Shown here one piece after another: positions 9,181 to 16,897 of a stretch of 64,000 bases of DNA. Source of the stretch: Eubacteriales bacterium SKADARSKE-1 (GTDB lineage Bacteria; Bacillota; Clostridia; Oscillospirales; Acutalibacteraceae); contig JARLUB010000001.1 of the NCBI GenBank assembly GCA_030920305.1, positions 62,001 through 126,000 of the forward strand, read 5' to 3'. Numbering within the stretch: the first letter of the stretch is position 1; every line of letters begins with the position of its first letter. Below the pieces are notes generated by a model, which saw nothing but the letters and a program-made list of their open reading frames with translations, did not search any database and was not told the DNA's origin. A program made the position numbers and the translations under genes.

Positions 9181-10329
9181 TTACTTCAAAAAACTCTCCT
9201 GTAAACTTTTAAATTCATCAATAAGTGTCTCCTCAGCCCATTCATGTCCAGCAAGAATCAAGTTAAAATAACCAAGCACGCGTCCCATATTCTTAGGATT
9301 TATGCATGCTAATATCCTGCTAACAGCATCTGCTTCAAACCCATCATTCACTAGTGCCTGTTTAAATTTATAGGAAGAGGAAAACAATAAATTATCAGCT
9401 ATCTGTGCAATAATCCCGGTAATTAATAAATAGCCGGCTGGAAGCACCACAAATGAGTTAAATTTACCCCAAAGGCTACTAAAAAAACTATTACTTAAGT
9501 TTGCGTTTGGGGTTATATAATTATCTCCCAAATCTTCGCTTATTACATCTTTTAATTCAGCTTCAGTGTCTAACTCCTGTTCATCGTTCCCTGTTTCAAT
9601 AATTGCTGATGCATTTTTTGCATTAAACCCCATATCGGTTAGACTACCTTTATCAATTTGATTAAGATTATATGGGTTTATTGTTTCTGCTCCTTGTGTT
9701 TTTGTTGAATTGGGTTTTGCCCTGCTGCTTGCATAATATTTAAGACTCGGTGCAGGTATAGCTAGTTGAGATTGACTAAGACTATCTGGGTTTTGGTTTT
9801 CTTCACTTGGTATGTTTTTTGCACCATCTACCGGAACTTCTGCACCAGCTTTAGTATCTAAAACTGGTGTTACTGGTTGAGATTGACTAAGCTCAGCACC
9901 ACTAGCAAGATTTATTGTTTCTATGCTTTGTATGTCTATACCTGTTGCACTATCTACCAGAGCTTCTGTACCCGCTTTAGTATCTAAATCTGGTGTTACT
10001 AGTTTAGATTGACCAAGCTTAGAATCATTTAAATTTTCTGCAGCTGAAGCGCTGTCCGACCCTTTACAATAATACATAGCAGCTACTGCAGCGGCAGCAG
10101 ACAAAATAGCTCCACCTGCTACTATTGCATATTTACCTTTATTTTCATTTGCATTTTTTATTGCGGACTTTGCCTTGCTAACAACATAATCTTTCGCTAA
10201 ACCTACATATCCTTTTGTAGCTGTCACGCTTGAATCATTAGGTTCTGAGACATCAGCAAAAACTGTAACTGACCCTAGAGCACTAATTAACATTGTTATA
10301 GCGAGAATACTTGACAATACCTTTTTCAT
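9181..10329 (-). CDS. Secreted/membrane-anchored repeat protein, paralogue B
   Basis: No recognised family. The 382-residue protein has the same layout as its neighbours: signal peptide (cleavage after VFA), Gly/Ala-rich membrane segment at about 69-87, an extended linker with at least two copies of a P.LDTKAG..(V/L)VD.A unit, a second hydrophobic segment (LPAGYLLITGIIAQIADNLL) and a helical C-terminal domain (FKQALVNDGFEADAVSRIL, CINPKNMGRVLGYF). That C-terminal domain resembles paralogue A (LKIALEGQGF, NIKPENIAAALL) but not C. The nearly identical 5' part and diverged 3' part suggest duplication followed by recombination or fast evolution of the tail. Confidence 0.75.
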   Translation of the reverse strand: MKKVLSSILAITMLISALGSVTVFADVSEPNDSSVTATKGYVGLAKDYVVSKAKSAIKNANENKGKYAIVAGGAILSAAAAVAAMYYCKGSDSASAAENLNDSKLGQSKLVTPDLDTKAGTEALVDSATGIDIQSIETINLASGAELSQSQPVTPVLDTKAGAEVPVDGAKNIPSEENQNPDSLSQSQLAIPAPSLKYYASSRAKPNSTKTQGAETINPYNLNQIDKGSLTDMGFNAKNASAIIETGNDEQELDTEAELKDVISEDLGDNYITPNANLSNSFFSSLWGKFNSFVVLPAGYLLITGIIAQIADNLLFSSSYKFKQALVNDGFEADAVSRILACINPKNMGRVLGYFNLILAGHEWAEETLIDEFKSLQESFLK

Positions 10330-10368
10330 TTATTTTTCTCCCTTTTTAATTTTAACGTTTTTAAGTTA

Positions 10369-10610
10369 TTAAAAACCAAATAAGTAGTTAACCCATTTCC
10401 TTACAGTATCATAGCAACTTTTATAGACAGAATAAATTTTTCCATAAACTGTAGACTTACTTGATGAACTCTCATCCGATTTTTCAATTTCTGCAGACTC
10501 TGACAGAACCTCAGATATATTTTCTGCCTTAGCAGCTATAACATCCATTTTTCATAATAGTTCAAAAGCTTTAGGAGTATTTATATTACACACACTATTT
10601 TTAAGTAATT
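10369..10610 (-). pseudogene. Remnant of the repeat-protein gene with its repeats deleted
   Basis: Read on the minus strand this matches the repeat protein at 11537-12739: the part SVCNINTPKAFE is followed, after an in-frame TGA, directly by KMDVIAAKAEN and the normal C-terminal tail ending in VNYLFGF. All the 39-residue repeats and the N-terminal signal region are gone. An open frame of 59 codons with ATG at 10548 remains (10369-10548), so a small peptide could still be made, but there is no convincing ribosome binding site. It is best read as a collapsed copy left by tandem duplication. Confidence 0.8.
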
Positions 10611-10616
10611 TTTTAG

Positions 10617-11498
10617 TTAAAACAGTGTCCTAAGTTGTTTGTTAAGCTGAGTTTTAGAAAGAGTTTGGCCACAAAGTAAAAGTGCTGCTGCTATATTTTC
10701 AGGTTTTATATTTGCCAAGAAGTGGGCAACATTATTAGATGAAAAGCCTTGTCCTTCAAGAGCAATTTTTAAATTAGCAGAATTATTTGAATCACTGAGC
10801 AAGCTACAAACCCAAGCAAGTAGGGGAACGCCAATCACAGTAACAGCACCAGTGATAGGAATTACAACAGATAATTTAAAACGATCCCAAAGGCCAATGC
10901 TTTCACTTTCGTTTACGTAATTAGCTAAAAACTGCTCCTCCGTTGTATCTTTATCTGCCGGAACGTTTTCATTAGATTCAGAGCCGCTTAGTTTCTGTTC
11001 ATCGTTCCCTGTTGCAGTAATTGCCGATGCATTTTTTGCATTGGTTTCTACGTTGCTAATTTCATCATATTTAAGACTCGGTGCAGATATATCTAGTTGA
11101 GATTGACCAAGCTTAGAATCATCAGCAATGGTGGTTTCTTCTGTGTTTTGTGTGTCTGTACCTGTTGCACTATCTACCGTAACATCTTCAGCACCTTTTA
11201 AATTTTCTCCAACTGAAGCGTTGTTCGACCCTTTACAATAATACATAGCAGCTACTGCAGCGGCAGCAGACAAAATAGCTCCACCTGCTATTATTGCATA
11301 TTTACTTTTGCTTTCGCTTACTTCTTTTATTGCGGACTTTGCCTTGCTAACAACATAACCTTTCGCTAAACCTACGTAACTTTTTGTAGATGTCACGCTT
11401 GAATCATTAGGTTCTGAGCCATCAGCAAAAACTGTAACTGACCCTAGAGCACTAATTAACATTGTTATAGTGAGAACACTTGATAATATTTTTTTCAT
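10617..11498 (-). CDS. Secreted/membrane-anchored repeat protein, paralogue A
   Basis: No recognised family. At 293 residues it is the shortest of the three paralogues: signal peptide (cleavage after VFA), membrane segment IIAGGAILSAAAAVAAMYY, a shortened linker (TGTDTQNTEETTIADDSKL and LGQSQLDISAPSLKYDE), second membrane segment (VVIPITGAVTVIGVPLLAWV) and the helical tail LKIALEGQGFSSNNVAHFL. The linker units LGQSQL.I.APSLKY are shared with the other two copies, so length differences come mainly from repeat number. It lies 38 bases downstream of the intact 39-residue repeat gene, probably on the same transcript. Confidence 0.75.
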   Translation of the reverse strand: MKKILSSVLTITMLISALGSVTVFADGSEPNDSSVTSTKSYVGLAKGYVVSKAKSAIKEVSESKSKYAIIAGGAILSAAAAVAAMYYCKGSNNASVGENLKGAEDVTVDSATGTDTQNTEETTIADDSKLGQSQLDISAPSLKYDEISNVETNAKNASAITATGNDEQKLSGSESNENVPADKDTTEEQFLANYVNESESIGLWDRFKLSVVIPITGAVTVIGVPLLAWVCSLLSDSNNSANLKIALEGQGFSSNNVAHFLANIKPENIAAALLLCGQTLSKTQLNKQLRTLF

Positions 11499-11536
11499 TT
11501 GTTTTTCTCCTTTTTAATTTTAACATTTTTAAATTA

Positions 11537-12739
11537 TTAAAAACCAAATAAATAGTTAGCCCATTTCCTTACAGTATCATAGCAACTTTTATAGACAGAA
11601 TAAATTTTTCCGTAAATTGTAGACTTACTTGATGAACTCTCATCCGATTTTTCAATTTCTGCAGACTCTGACAAATCCTCAGCTATATTTTCTGCCTTAG
11701 CAGTTATAACATCCATTTTTTCAACCGGCTCAATGTAGTCAGAAACATTAATTTCATCAGCTGGATAATCAGTTTTTACCGGTTCTAATAAATCTTCTAC
11801 AATATCTTCTAACTTAGCCGCTATAGCATCCATTTTCTCAACTGGTTCAATGTACTCAGTAACATTAGTTTCAGCAATTCGATAATCAGTTTTTACTGGT
11901 TCTGATAAATCTTCTACCATGTCTTCTTCCTTAGCAGCTATAATATCCATTTTCTCAACCGGCTCAATGTACTCATAAACATTAATTTCATCAGCTGGAT
12001 AATCAGTTTTTATTGGCTCTGATAAATCTTCTACAATATCTTCCGCCTTAGCCGCTATAACATCCATTTTCTCAACTGGTTCAATGTACTCAGGAACATT
12101 AATTTCATCAGCTGGATAATCAGTTTTTACTGGTTCTGATAAATCTTCTACAATATCTTCCGCCTTAGCCGCTATAGCATCCATTTTCTCAACTGGTTCA
12201 ATGTACTCAGGAACATTAATTTCATCAGCTGGATAATCAGTTTTTATTGGCTCTGATAAATCTTCTACAATATCTTCCGCCTTAGCCGCTATAACATCCA
12301 TTTTTTCAACGGGTTCAATGTACTCAGGAACATTAATTTCATCAGCTGGATAATCAGTTTTTACTGGTTCTGATAAATCTTCTACAATATCTTCCGCCTT
12401 AGCGGCTATAACAAAGGTTTTTTCTAATGGTTCAAAAGCTTTAGGAGTATTTATGTTACACACACTGAAAAAATCAGTAGCTCCTAATTTTTTTAAATTT
12501 GTACCGACATCAGATTTTACTTCTATTTTAAAGCTTTTATCTGTAGCGCTTGTAGTTAAAAGATCAGTATTTTCTGATTCCGTCAAATCCTCGGCAACAC
12601 TTTTATTTTTTGTAATATAAGCATTAGAGCTTATTGGCAATTGAAAAAACTTATATCCAAAATACGCAGCTGTTCCAGCCGCTCCAATCAAGCTCACTGT
12701 TATAACGCCAGAGATAATACCAGATGTCACCTTTTTCAT
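11537..12739 (-). CDS. Membrane-anchored acidic tandem-repeat protein
   Basis: Function unknown. The 400-residue protein has a signal peptide or signal anchor (GIISGVITVSLIGAAGTAAYF, about 7-27), a linker to residue 111, six full copies plus a partial copy of a 39-residue acidic repeat (AAKAEDIVEDLSEP.KTDY, then PADEINV.EYIEPVEKMD.I), and a short basic-aromatic tail ending in KWANYLFGF. No cysteines occur in the repeats. The repeats look like an extended or helical stalk. The gene is the only intact copy; two remnants of it lie downstream at 9109-9180 and 10369-10610. A clear start ATG follows GAGAAACAATAA, which is a weak ribosome binding site. Confidence 0.75.
   Translation of the reverse strand: MKKVTSGIISGVITVSLIGAAGTAAYFGYKFFQLPISSNAYITKNKSVAEDLTESENTDLLTTSATDKSFKIEVKSDVGTNLKKLGATDFFSVCNINTPKAFEPLEKTFVIAAKAEDIVEDLSEPVKTDYPADEINVPEYIEPVEKMDVIAAKAEDIVEDLSEPIKTDYPADEINVPEYIEPVEKMDAIAAKAEDIVEDLSEPVKTDYPADEINVPEYIEPVEKMDVIAAKAEDIVEDLSEPIKTDYPADEINVYEYIEPVEKMDIIAAKEEDMVEDLSEPVKTDYRIAETNVTEYIEPVEKMDAIAAKLEDIVEDLLEPVKTDYPADEINVSDYIEPVEKMDVITAKAENIAEDLSESAEIEKSDESSSSKSTIYGKIYSVYKSCYDTVRKWANYLFGF
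11705..12406 (-). repeat. Six tandem 117-bp coding repeats
   Basis: Six in-frame units of 117 bp encode the 39-residue repeat, with a degenerate partial unit beyond. Val/Ile differences (SEPVKTDY in units 1 and 3, SEPIKTDY in units 2 and 4) show a two-unit (234-bp) higher-order duplication, so unequal exchange has been recent. Units 5 and 6 are more diverged (KTDYRIAETNV, LEDIVEDLLEP). Confidence 0.92.
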
Positions 12740-12821
12740 TTATTGTTTCTCCATATTAAAAAATAAAAGTAATCGCCATTAAATTTGATTTGCAGTGATT
12801 ATTCTAAATATCAACAATATG

Positions 12822-14135
12822 CTATATAGTATGAGTTTGAGTTATAGACTTAACAATTTCTAACTTGATTGCTGGAATAATAACATTAGCTATAGACCCG
12901 ATTATGCTTAATATGCTAGTGCTAATCAACATTCCGGTTGAGACGATTGTTGTAAAAGGATCGAATTTAACTGGACAAGTTCCGTTCTCACCTTCTGTGT
13001 CATCAATGGTTTCTTCACTTATTAAGCCTTCGCCTTCTTTTTCTTGTGTACTGTTAACTTGTAAGTTTTGGATTTGACCTGAGGTTGAAGCTTCGTCTCC
13101 AGCGAAGTTTATAGATGTGTCTGCACCCGAACTTGCAGCTGGGTCTGATTTTAATTTTTGGGCTTGGATTAAGGTTTGAGACTCAGTAGGTTTTAAAGTC
13201 TTAATACGACATGAAGATAGTTCTGAAGCTGCACGAAGAAAGTCTTTTTCAGTTTCAGCGCTATAAGCTTCATGAGCAGCACTTCTCTTATTAACTAAAT
13301 CTTCACAAATCATTGAGGAACTAAGTATCTCTGGTTGAGATTGCTCATATTCTTTAGCTTCTTTAGCATGACATTCCATAAAATCAATTTCTAACTTTCC
13401 TATCATTCTGCAGGGCATATGGTAGTCTCGAGCTTGTTCTTGTGAAAGGTTACCATTATTTCGAACCTCTTCGGAAAACCCAGCAGAACAATCATCTGAA
13501 ACTGCACCTAGCTCATTAAATAAACCTTCACATTTATCATATTCTTGAGCTTTACATTGAAGAAATTTATCATTTAGCAAATCAGCTTTATCTTTACTGC
13601 TTATGATTTGTTCTCTGTTTAAAGGGTCTTGCGTACCTTTATATTTGTCATAAATCCTATCACGTTCAAGGCGAGCTTCCGTTCTTTCATTAAAAAGATC
13701 TTCACAACTTGTTTGTTTTTCATGTGTTGCAGCTGGGTCTCCAGTTTGGGTTTGGCTTTGGTCTTGGCCTCCAGCAGGAACATTATTACCTTCGGTTGAA
13801 ATTTGCTCTGGGTTTTCAGTTATAATATTAGCCCCTAAATACTTGTTTCCAAAATGCAGGGCTGCTGCAGTTGCGGCAGCAGCTAACACTCCACCAGTAA
13901 CTTTTAAAATTGTGCCTTTATTTCTTTGCCAGAAAGATTTTACTTCTAATTTTGTTATGTTTTCTTTAAGATTTCCTATAGCTTCACCTAATTCTATGTT
14001 AGTAGTGATAGTTTCGGAATTTGCTTTTGCAGTAGCTGAAACACTTGTTTCTGCCTCATCAGCAAAAATTGAGATGGCTCCCATGGAACTAATTAACATA
14101 GTTCCAACTAAAATGCTTGATAATACCTTTTTCAT
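12822..14135 (-). CDS. Secreted Cys-containing helical-repeat protein
   Basis: No recognised family. The 437-residue protein has a signal peptide of the same type as its downstream neighbours (MKKVLSSILVGTMLISSMG, cleavage likely after IFA), a Gly/Ala-rich membrane segment (LKVTGGVLAAAATAAALHFG) and a Gln-rich linker. A charged helical region carries three related units, each opening with C(E)(D/G)L(F/V)N (CEDLFNER, CEGLFNEL, CEDLVNKR) and closing with a second Cys (FLQCKA, FMECHA, LSSCRI), suggesting paired cysteines. After a Ser/Gly-rich stretch, a final hydrophobic segment lies near the C-terminus. It is the promoter-proximal gene of the minus-strand block. RBS GGGGAAATTAAAC precedes the ATG. 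Confidence 0.72.
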   Translation of the reverse strand: MKKVLSSILVGTMLISSMGAISIFADEAETSVSATAKANSETITTNIELGEAIGNLKENITKLEVKSFWQRNKGTILKVTGGVLAAAATAAALHFGNKYLGANIITENPEQISTEGNNVPAGGQDQSQTQTGDPAATHEKQTSCEDLFNERTEARLERDRIYDKYKGTQDPLNREQIISSKDKADLLNDKFLQCKAQEYDKCEGLFNELGAVSDDCSAGFSEEVRNNGNLSQEQARDYHMPCRMIGKLEIDFMECHAKEAKEYEQSQPEILSSSMICEDLVNKRSAAHEAYSAETEKDFLRAASELSSCRIKTLKPTESQTLIQAQKLKSDPAASSGADTSINFAGDEASTSGQIQNLQVNSTQEKEGEGLISEETIDDTEGENGTCPVKFDPFTTIVSTGMLISTSILSIIGSIANVIIPAIKLEIVKSITQTHTI

Positions 14136-14310
14136 GTTTAATTTCCCCTAACTTTACAATATGATAATTGATTCTAACTAATGTAAAAATTTACACTCAC
14201 ATAATCATTTTATCACAAGGGAAGCGATTTATAATTCTAATTTAGAAATATAGTTAAGTTCTGCTATTAACACTGTTTTTAACAGTATTTATTTGCTAAT
14301 TTGTGACATT

Positions 14311-14412
14311 TTAACAATTAAAATAGATCCCTTGGGTAATAAATAAAAAAATTCCACCCATGGAACTAATTAACATAGTCCCAACTAAACCACTTGATAA
14401 TGCCATTTTCAT
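14311..14412 (-). pseudogene. Duplicated 5' fragment of the Cys-repeat gene
   Basis: The minus strand reads MKMALSSGLVGTMLISSMGG, nearly the signal peptide of the protein at 12822-14135, then runs into unrelated codons and a TAA after 33 residues. The upstream DNA is duplicated too: ATAATTCTAATTTAGAAATAT near 14231-14251 matches ATAATTCCAATTTGGAAATAT near 14507-14527, at the same distance (about 110 bases) from each ATG. Promoter region and signal sequence were therefore copied together. The remaining 14136-14677 sequence holds no gene that I can see. Confidence 0.8.
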
Positions 14413-14589
14413 GTTTGGTTTTTCACTTAAATATAAAAACTATAGCTATTAATTTAAAAATACTTATACAACCACTTAACTAAATGTAACACAAGGCTAA
14501 TAATACATAATTCCAATTTGGAAATATGGCGGAATTCTTATATTGTTCCTAAATTTAACAAAGTTTAATTCTTTTTGTGGCATTTAGCC

Positions 14590-14634
14590 AAAAACAATAG
14601 ACAACCACACGGTCAATGCATGGTTGTCTATTAC
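14590..14634 (-). terminator. Terminator of the YabE-like gene
   Basis: A perfect 12-bp stem AATAGACAACCA/TGGTTGTCTATT with a 13-base loop lies 44 bases past the stop and is followed on the minus strand by GTTTTTGG. Confidence 0.85.
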
Positions 14635-14677
14635 AAAAAGAAATCAATATTAGCGTGAATTCTTTTTTGATATTTAA

Positions 14678-15769
14678 TTAATCTAAAACGTAAACTAGCA
14701 TATTGCGGCGTCCAAACCTATTACATTCTGCCTCAGAATTATAATATAGGTCAACTAAAGCTCTCCCTGACCTCATCGCTCCTCCAGTGTCGGAAGCTAC
14801 GGCGTATCCGTAAACAAAAGAACCATTTGGAGAACAAATATAAAGTTTTGTTCCATAAGGAATCTTTCTTGGGTCAACCGCAACGTTTCCCTGTTTCAAC
14901 GGTCTTCCGGTTGCACTTCCTTCGCCTTTCTTTGCTGTATACGCTGTACAATTACCAGTTAAAAGTCTTGAATATTTTATGCTGTTCCCATTAGAATCAA
15001 CTAATGTTCCTCCACCTAAGCTACTTGCCACAGCAACTGCTTTTTGTTTTGAGGTTTTTGCGGCACTCGTTGCAATTTTATTATTCTTTGTACCAATTAA
15101 ACTAACTTGTTTTACAGCAGGTTTTACTATGTTTTCACCCAATTGTTGGCTCTCAACTAAATTTCCGTTAACATACTTTTCTCGCTTTGTTACTTCTTTT
15201 ATACCCTCTTGCCCACTTGTTTCTACTTTTGTTTCACCTTTACTTAGAATATTAGTTTTCTTTGTAATGGTTTCAAAAGGTACCTTTAAACTTTCCTTAG
15301 TCTCTTTGAACTCAACTCTATCAATGTTTATTTTCATCTCCGCATAAAGTTGCGCATCGAATGAAACATTAGTTGTATCATCATTGCCAAGAGCTATTCC
15401 GTTAGCGTCAAAAAGTTCTTTAACAGTATCAGTATTTACAGTCAAAATGTGCTTTTCTGTTCCATCTGTGAGTTCTACACTAAAAGCTCTTTTTATGTTT
15501 ATATTAGTAACCTCAGGGTTTGATTCGTCAACTACTACTCTATCTTGATCGTTTAGTGTAAATCCAGCTTTTTCAATTATCTTATCTGTAGTGTTTGATA
15601 ATGAAGAAATTGTCACTACATTATCTCCATCTGTTATAATATACTTTTTGCTTAAAGCAGAAACAGAAATGGCTGAACTTAATCCAATAACAATTAATAA
15701 TACTACAGATATTAAGACTTTAAATTGCATAACTGTTATGCGCTTTAATTTGTTTTTTATGTTTAAAAT
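14678..15769 (-). CDS. YabE-like wall protein with DUF348, G5 and 3D domains
   Basis: This is a secreted cell-wall protein of the YabE/RpfB-like group; the 3D domain is related to lytic transglycosylases. A signal peptide is followed by two DUF348 units (YIITDGDNVVTISSLSNTTD and HILTVNTDTVKELFDANGI), a G5 domain (VPFETITKKTNILSKGETKV) and a C-terminal 3D domain with its aspartates (AVDPRKIPYGTKLYI, VASDTGGAMRSGRALVDLYY). The first ATG is at 15730, but the strong AGGAGGT (15776-15782) lies about 45 bases before it. In frame, six bases after AGGAGGT, stands ATT (15767-15769), which would give a better signal peptide with a basic start (LNIKNKLKRITVMQFK). I give that start; with ATG the protein has 350 residues. 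The next step in doubt is only the start, not the family. Confidence 0.88.
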   Translation of the reverse strand: MLNIKNKLKRITVMQFKVLISVVLLIVIGLSSAISVSALSKKYIITDGDNVVTISSLSNTTDKIIEKAGFTLNDQDRVVVDESNPEVTNINIKRAFSVELTDGTEKHILTVNTDTVKELFDANGIALGNDDTTNVSFDAQLYAEMKINIDRVEFKETKESLKVPFETITKKTNILSKGETKVETSGQEGIKEVTKREKYVNGNLVESQQLGENIVKPAVKQVSLIGTKNNKIATSAAKTSKQKAVAVASSLGGGTLVDSNGNSIKYSRLLTGNCTAYTAKKGEGSATGRPLKQGNVAVDPRKIPYGTKLYICSPNGSFVYGYAVASDTGGAMRSGRALVDLYYNSEAECNRFGRRNMLVYVLD

Positions 15770-16034
15770 AAAATTACCTCCTATGAGAAAAACTTAAATG
15801 AATATATGACAAATGTATAACAATAAATTAAACTCATATATCATTTTACTTGTGAGTACTTTACTCACTGTAAATAATTGTATTATACATTCTTTCAACA
15901 GTCAAATTCATAAATATAATGTTTTTGTTTATTTTTCACTATTGTTTCCCCTTTTTTAGACGTCATTCGGCCCCTGACAACTATATTCACGCTTTGTTTT
16001 ATCGTTATTTTTGTATAAACAGGAGAAAATAGAG

Positions 16035-16061
16035 ATTACAAAAAGATTACAATTTGTTACA
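16035..16061 (-). promoter_or_regulatory. WalR-box-like direct repeats upstream of the YabE-like gene
   Basis: On the minus strand TGTAAT-N5-TGTAAT (16035-16051) matches the WalR/YycF consensus TGTWAH-N5-TGTWAH exactly, with a further TGTAAC half-site four bases away. WalR controls cell-wall hydrolases in Bacillota, so the neighbour fits. The site is about 265 bases from the start codon, farther than usual. The rest of the 15783-16356 gap shows no gene, only AT-rich sequence. Confidence 0.45.
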
Positions 16062-16356
16062 AGCCTTGTTTTAAGAAAAAACCACTCATGTTTATACATT
16101 TAGATTTTAAAAATACCATAATAAGTACTATAAAAATTTTATAAAAAAACTTGTTATTGTTGGTATAACTAGAGCTTTCATTATAATCCTTAATTTTTAG
16201 TACCAGTTTTTATGTCACGATTTTTTCTAATCTAATATTATGTAATAACAAGAATATTATAAAAAACAACAAATGAAAAATTATGTTTAAAATGCTATTA
16301 TTTCGGTAAAAATATTCTTGTTAAGCTTGATATAAAAATTTCGGAGCGTGAAAAAC

Positions 16357-16728
16357 GTGAATATAAAACGAGGGGATATATTTTATGCTGACCTAAGTCC
16401 AGTAATAGGTTCTGAGCAAGGTGGAATTCGGCCTGTTTTGATTGTTCAAAATGATGTTGGAAATCGGTTCAGTCCAACCGTTATAGCAGCTGCTATAACC
16501 AGCCAACATTCAAAAGCAAAGTTGCCAACTCATATTAGTCTTAGAGCTACTGGAAGTGGTCTTTCTAAAGATTCTGTTGTTTTGCTGGAACAAATCAGAA
16601 CTATTGATAAGAAAAGGCTAAAAGAAAAAATGGGTGCTCTTGATACTATTTCAATGAATCAAGTTGACGAAGCTTTAACTATTAGCTTTGGTTTAGCATC
16701 AGATTTTATTATAAAAGAAGCTACATAG
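16357..16728 (+). CDS. ndoA: MazF/NdoA-type mRNA interferase toxin
   Basis: This is a PemK/MazF-family endoribonuclease very like Bacillus subtilis NdoA (EndoA), which cuts mRNA at UACAU-type sites. Family stretches are clear: [20 protein letters not shown] at the start, [17 protein letters not shown] and [17 protein letters not shown] exists at 16348, but it is only one base from GGAG; the GTG at 16357 is 10 bases from it and gives the family-typical start MNIKRGD, 123 residues. No antitoxin gene lies upstream; more than 500 bases there are empty. In Bacillus the antitoxin gene is directly upstream, so here it is missing or encoded elsewhere. Confidence 0.9.
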   Translation: MNIKRGDIFYADLSPVIGSEQGGIRPVLIVQNDVGNRFSPTVIAAAITSQHSKAKLPTHISLRATGSGLSKDSVVLLEQIRTIDKKRLKEKMGALDTISMNQVDEALTISFGLASDFIIKEAT

Positions 16729-16762
16729 TTAAAGACATTTGTCTCTCCTATGTAGCCTCATT

Positions 16763-16797
16763 AAAGAAGAAAGCAGCCTTGTTTTCTTCTTTTTTAT
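16763..16797 (+). terminator. Terminator after the MazF-type gene
   Basis: AAAGAAGAAA and TTTCTTCTTT form a 10-bp stem with a 9-base loop and a T-rich tail. Confidence 0.75.
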
Positions 16798-16897
16798 TTA
16801 AACCTCATACTGACGTGTGATAAGTTGAAAAAGCTCATATATTATGATAATATTTTAAATTATAAAATCCACAAAAACATAATTAAGAAGGTTTAAT

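Noticed and set aside
12865-13077. Plus-strand frame antisense to the Cys-repeat gene
   Set aside because: No ribosome binding site; it mirrors the membrane segment on the opposite strand.
15941-16030. c-di-AMP (ydaO) riboswitch before the YabE-like gene, as in other Bacillota
   Set aside because: A GGGGAAAC and a GCCGAAT-like stretch exist on the minus strand, but they are in the wrong order and the rest of the consensus is missing.
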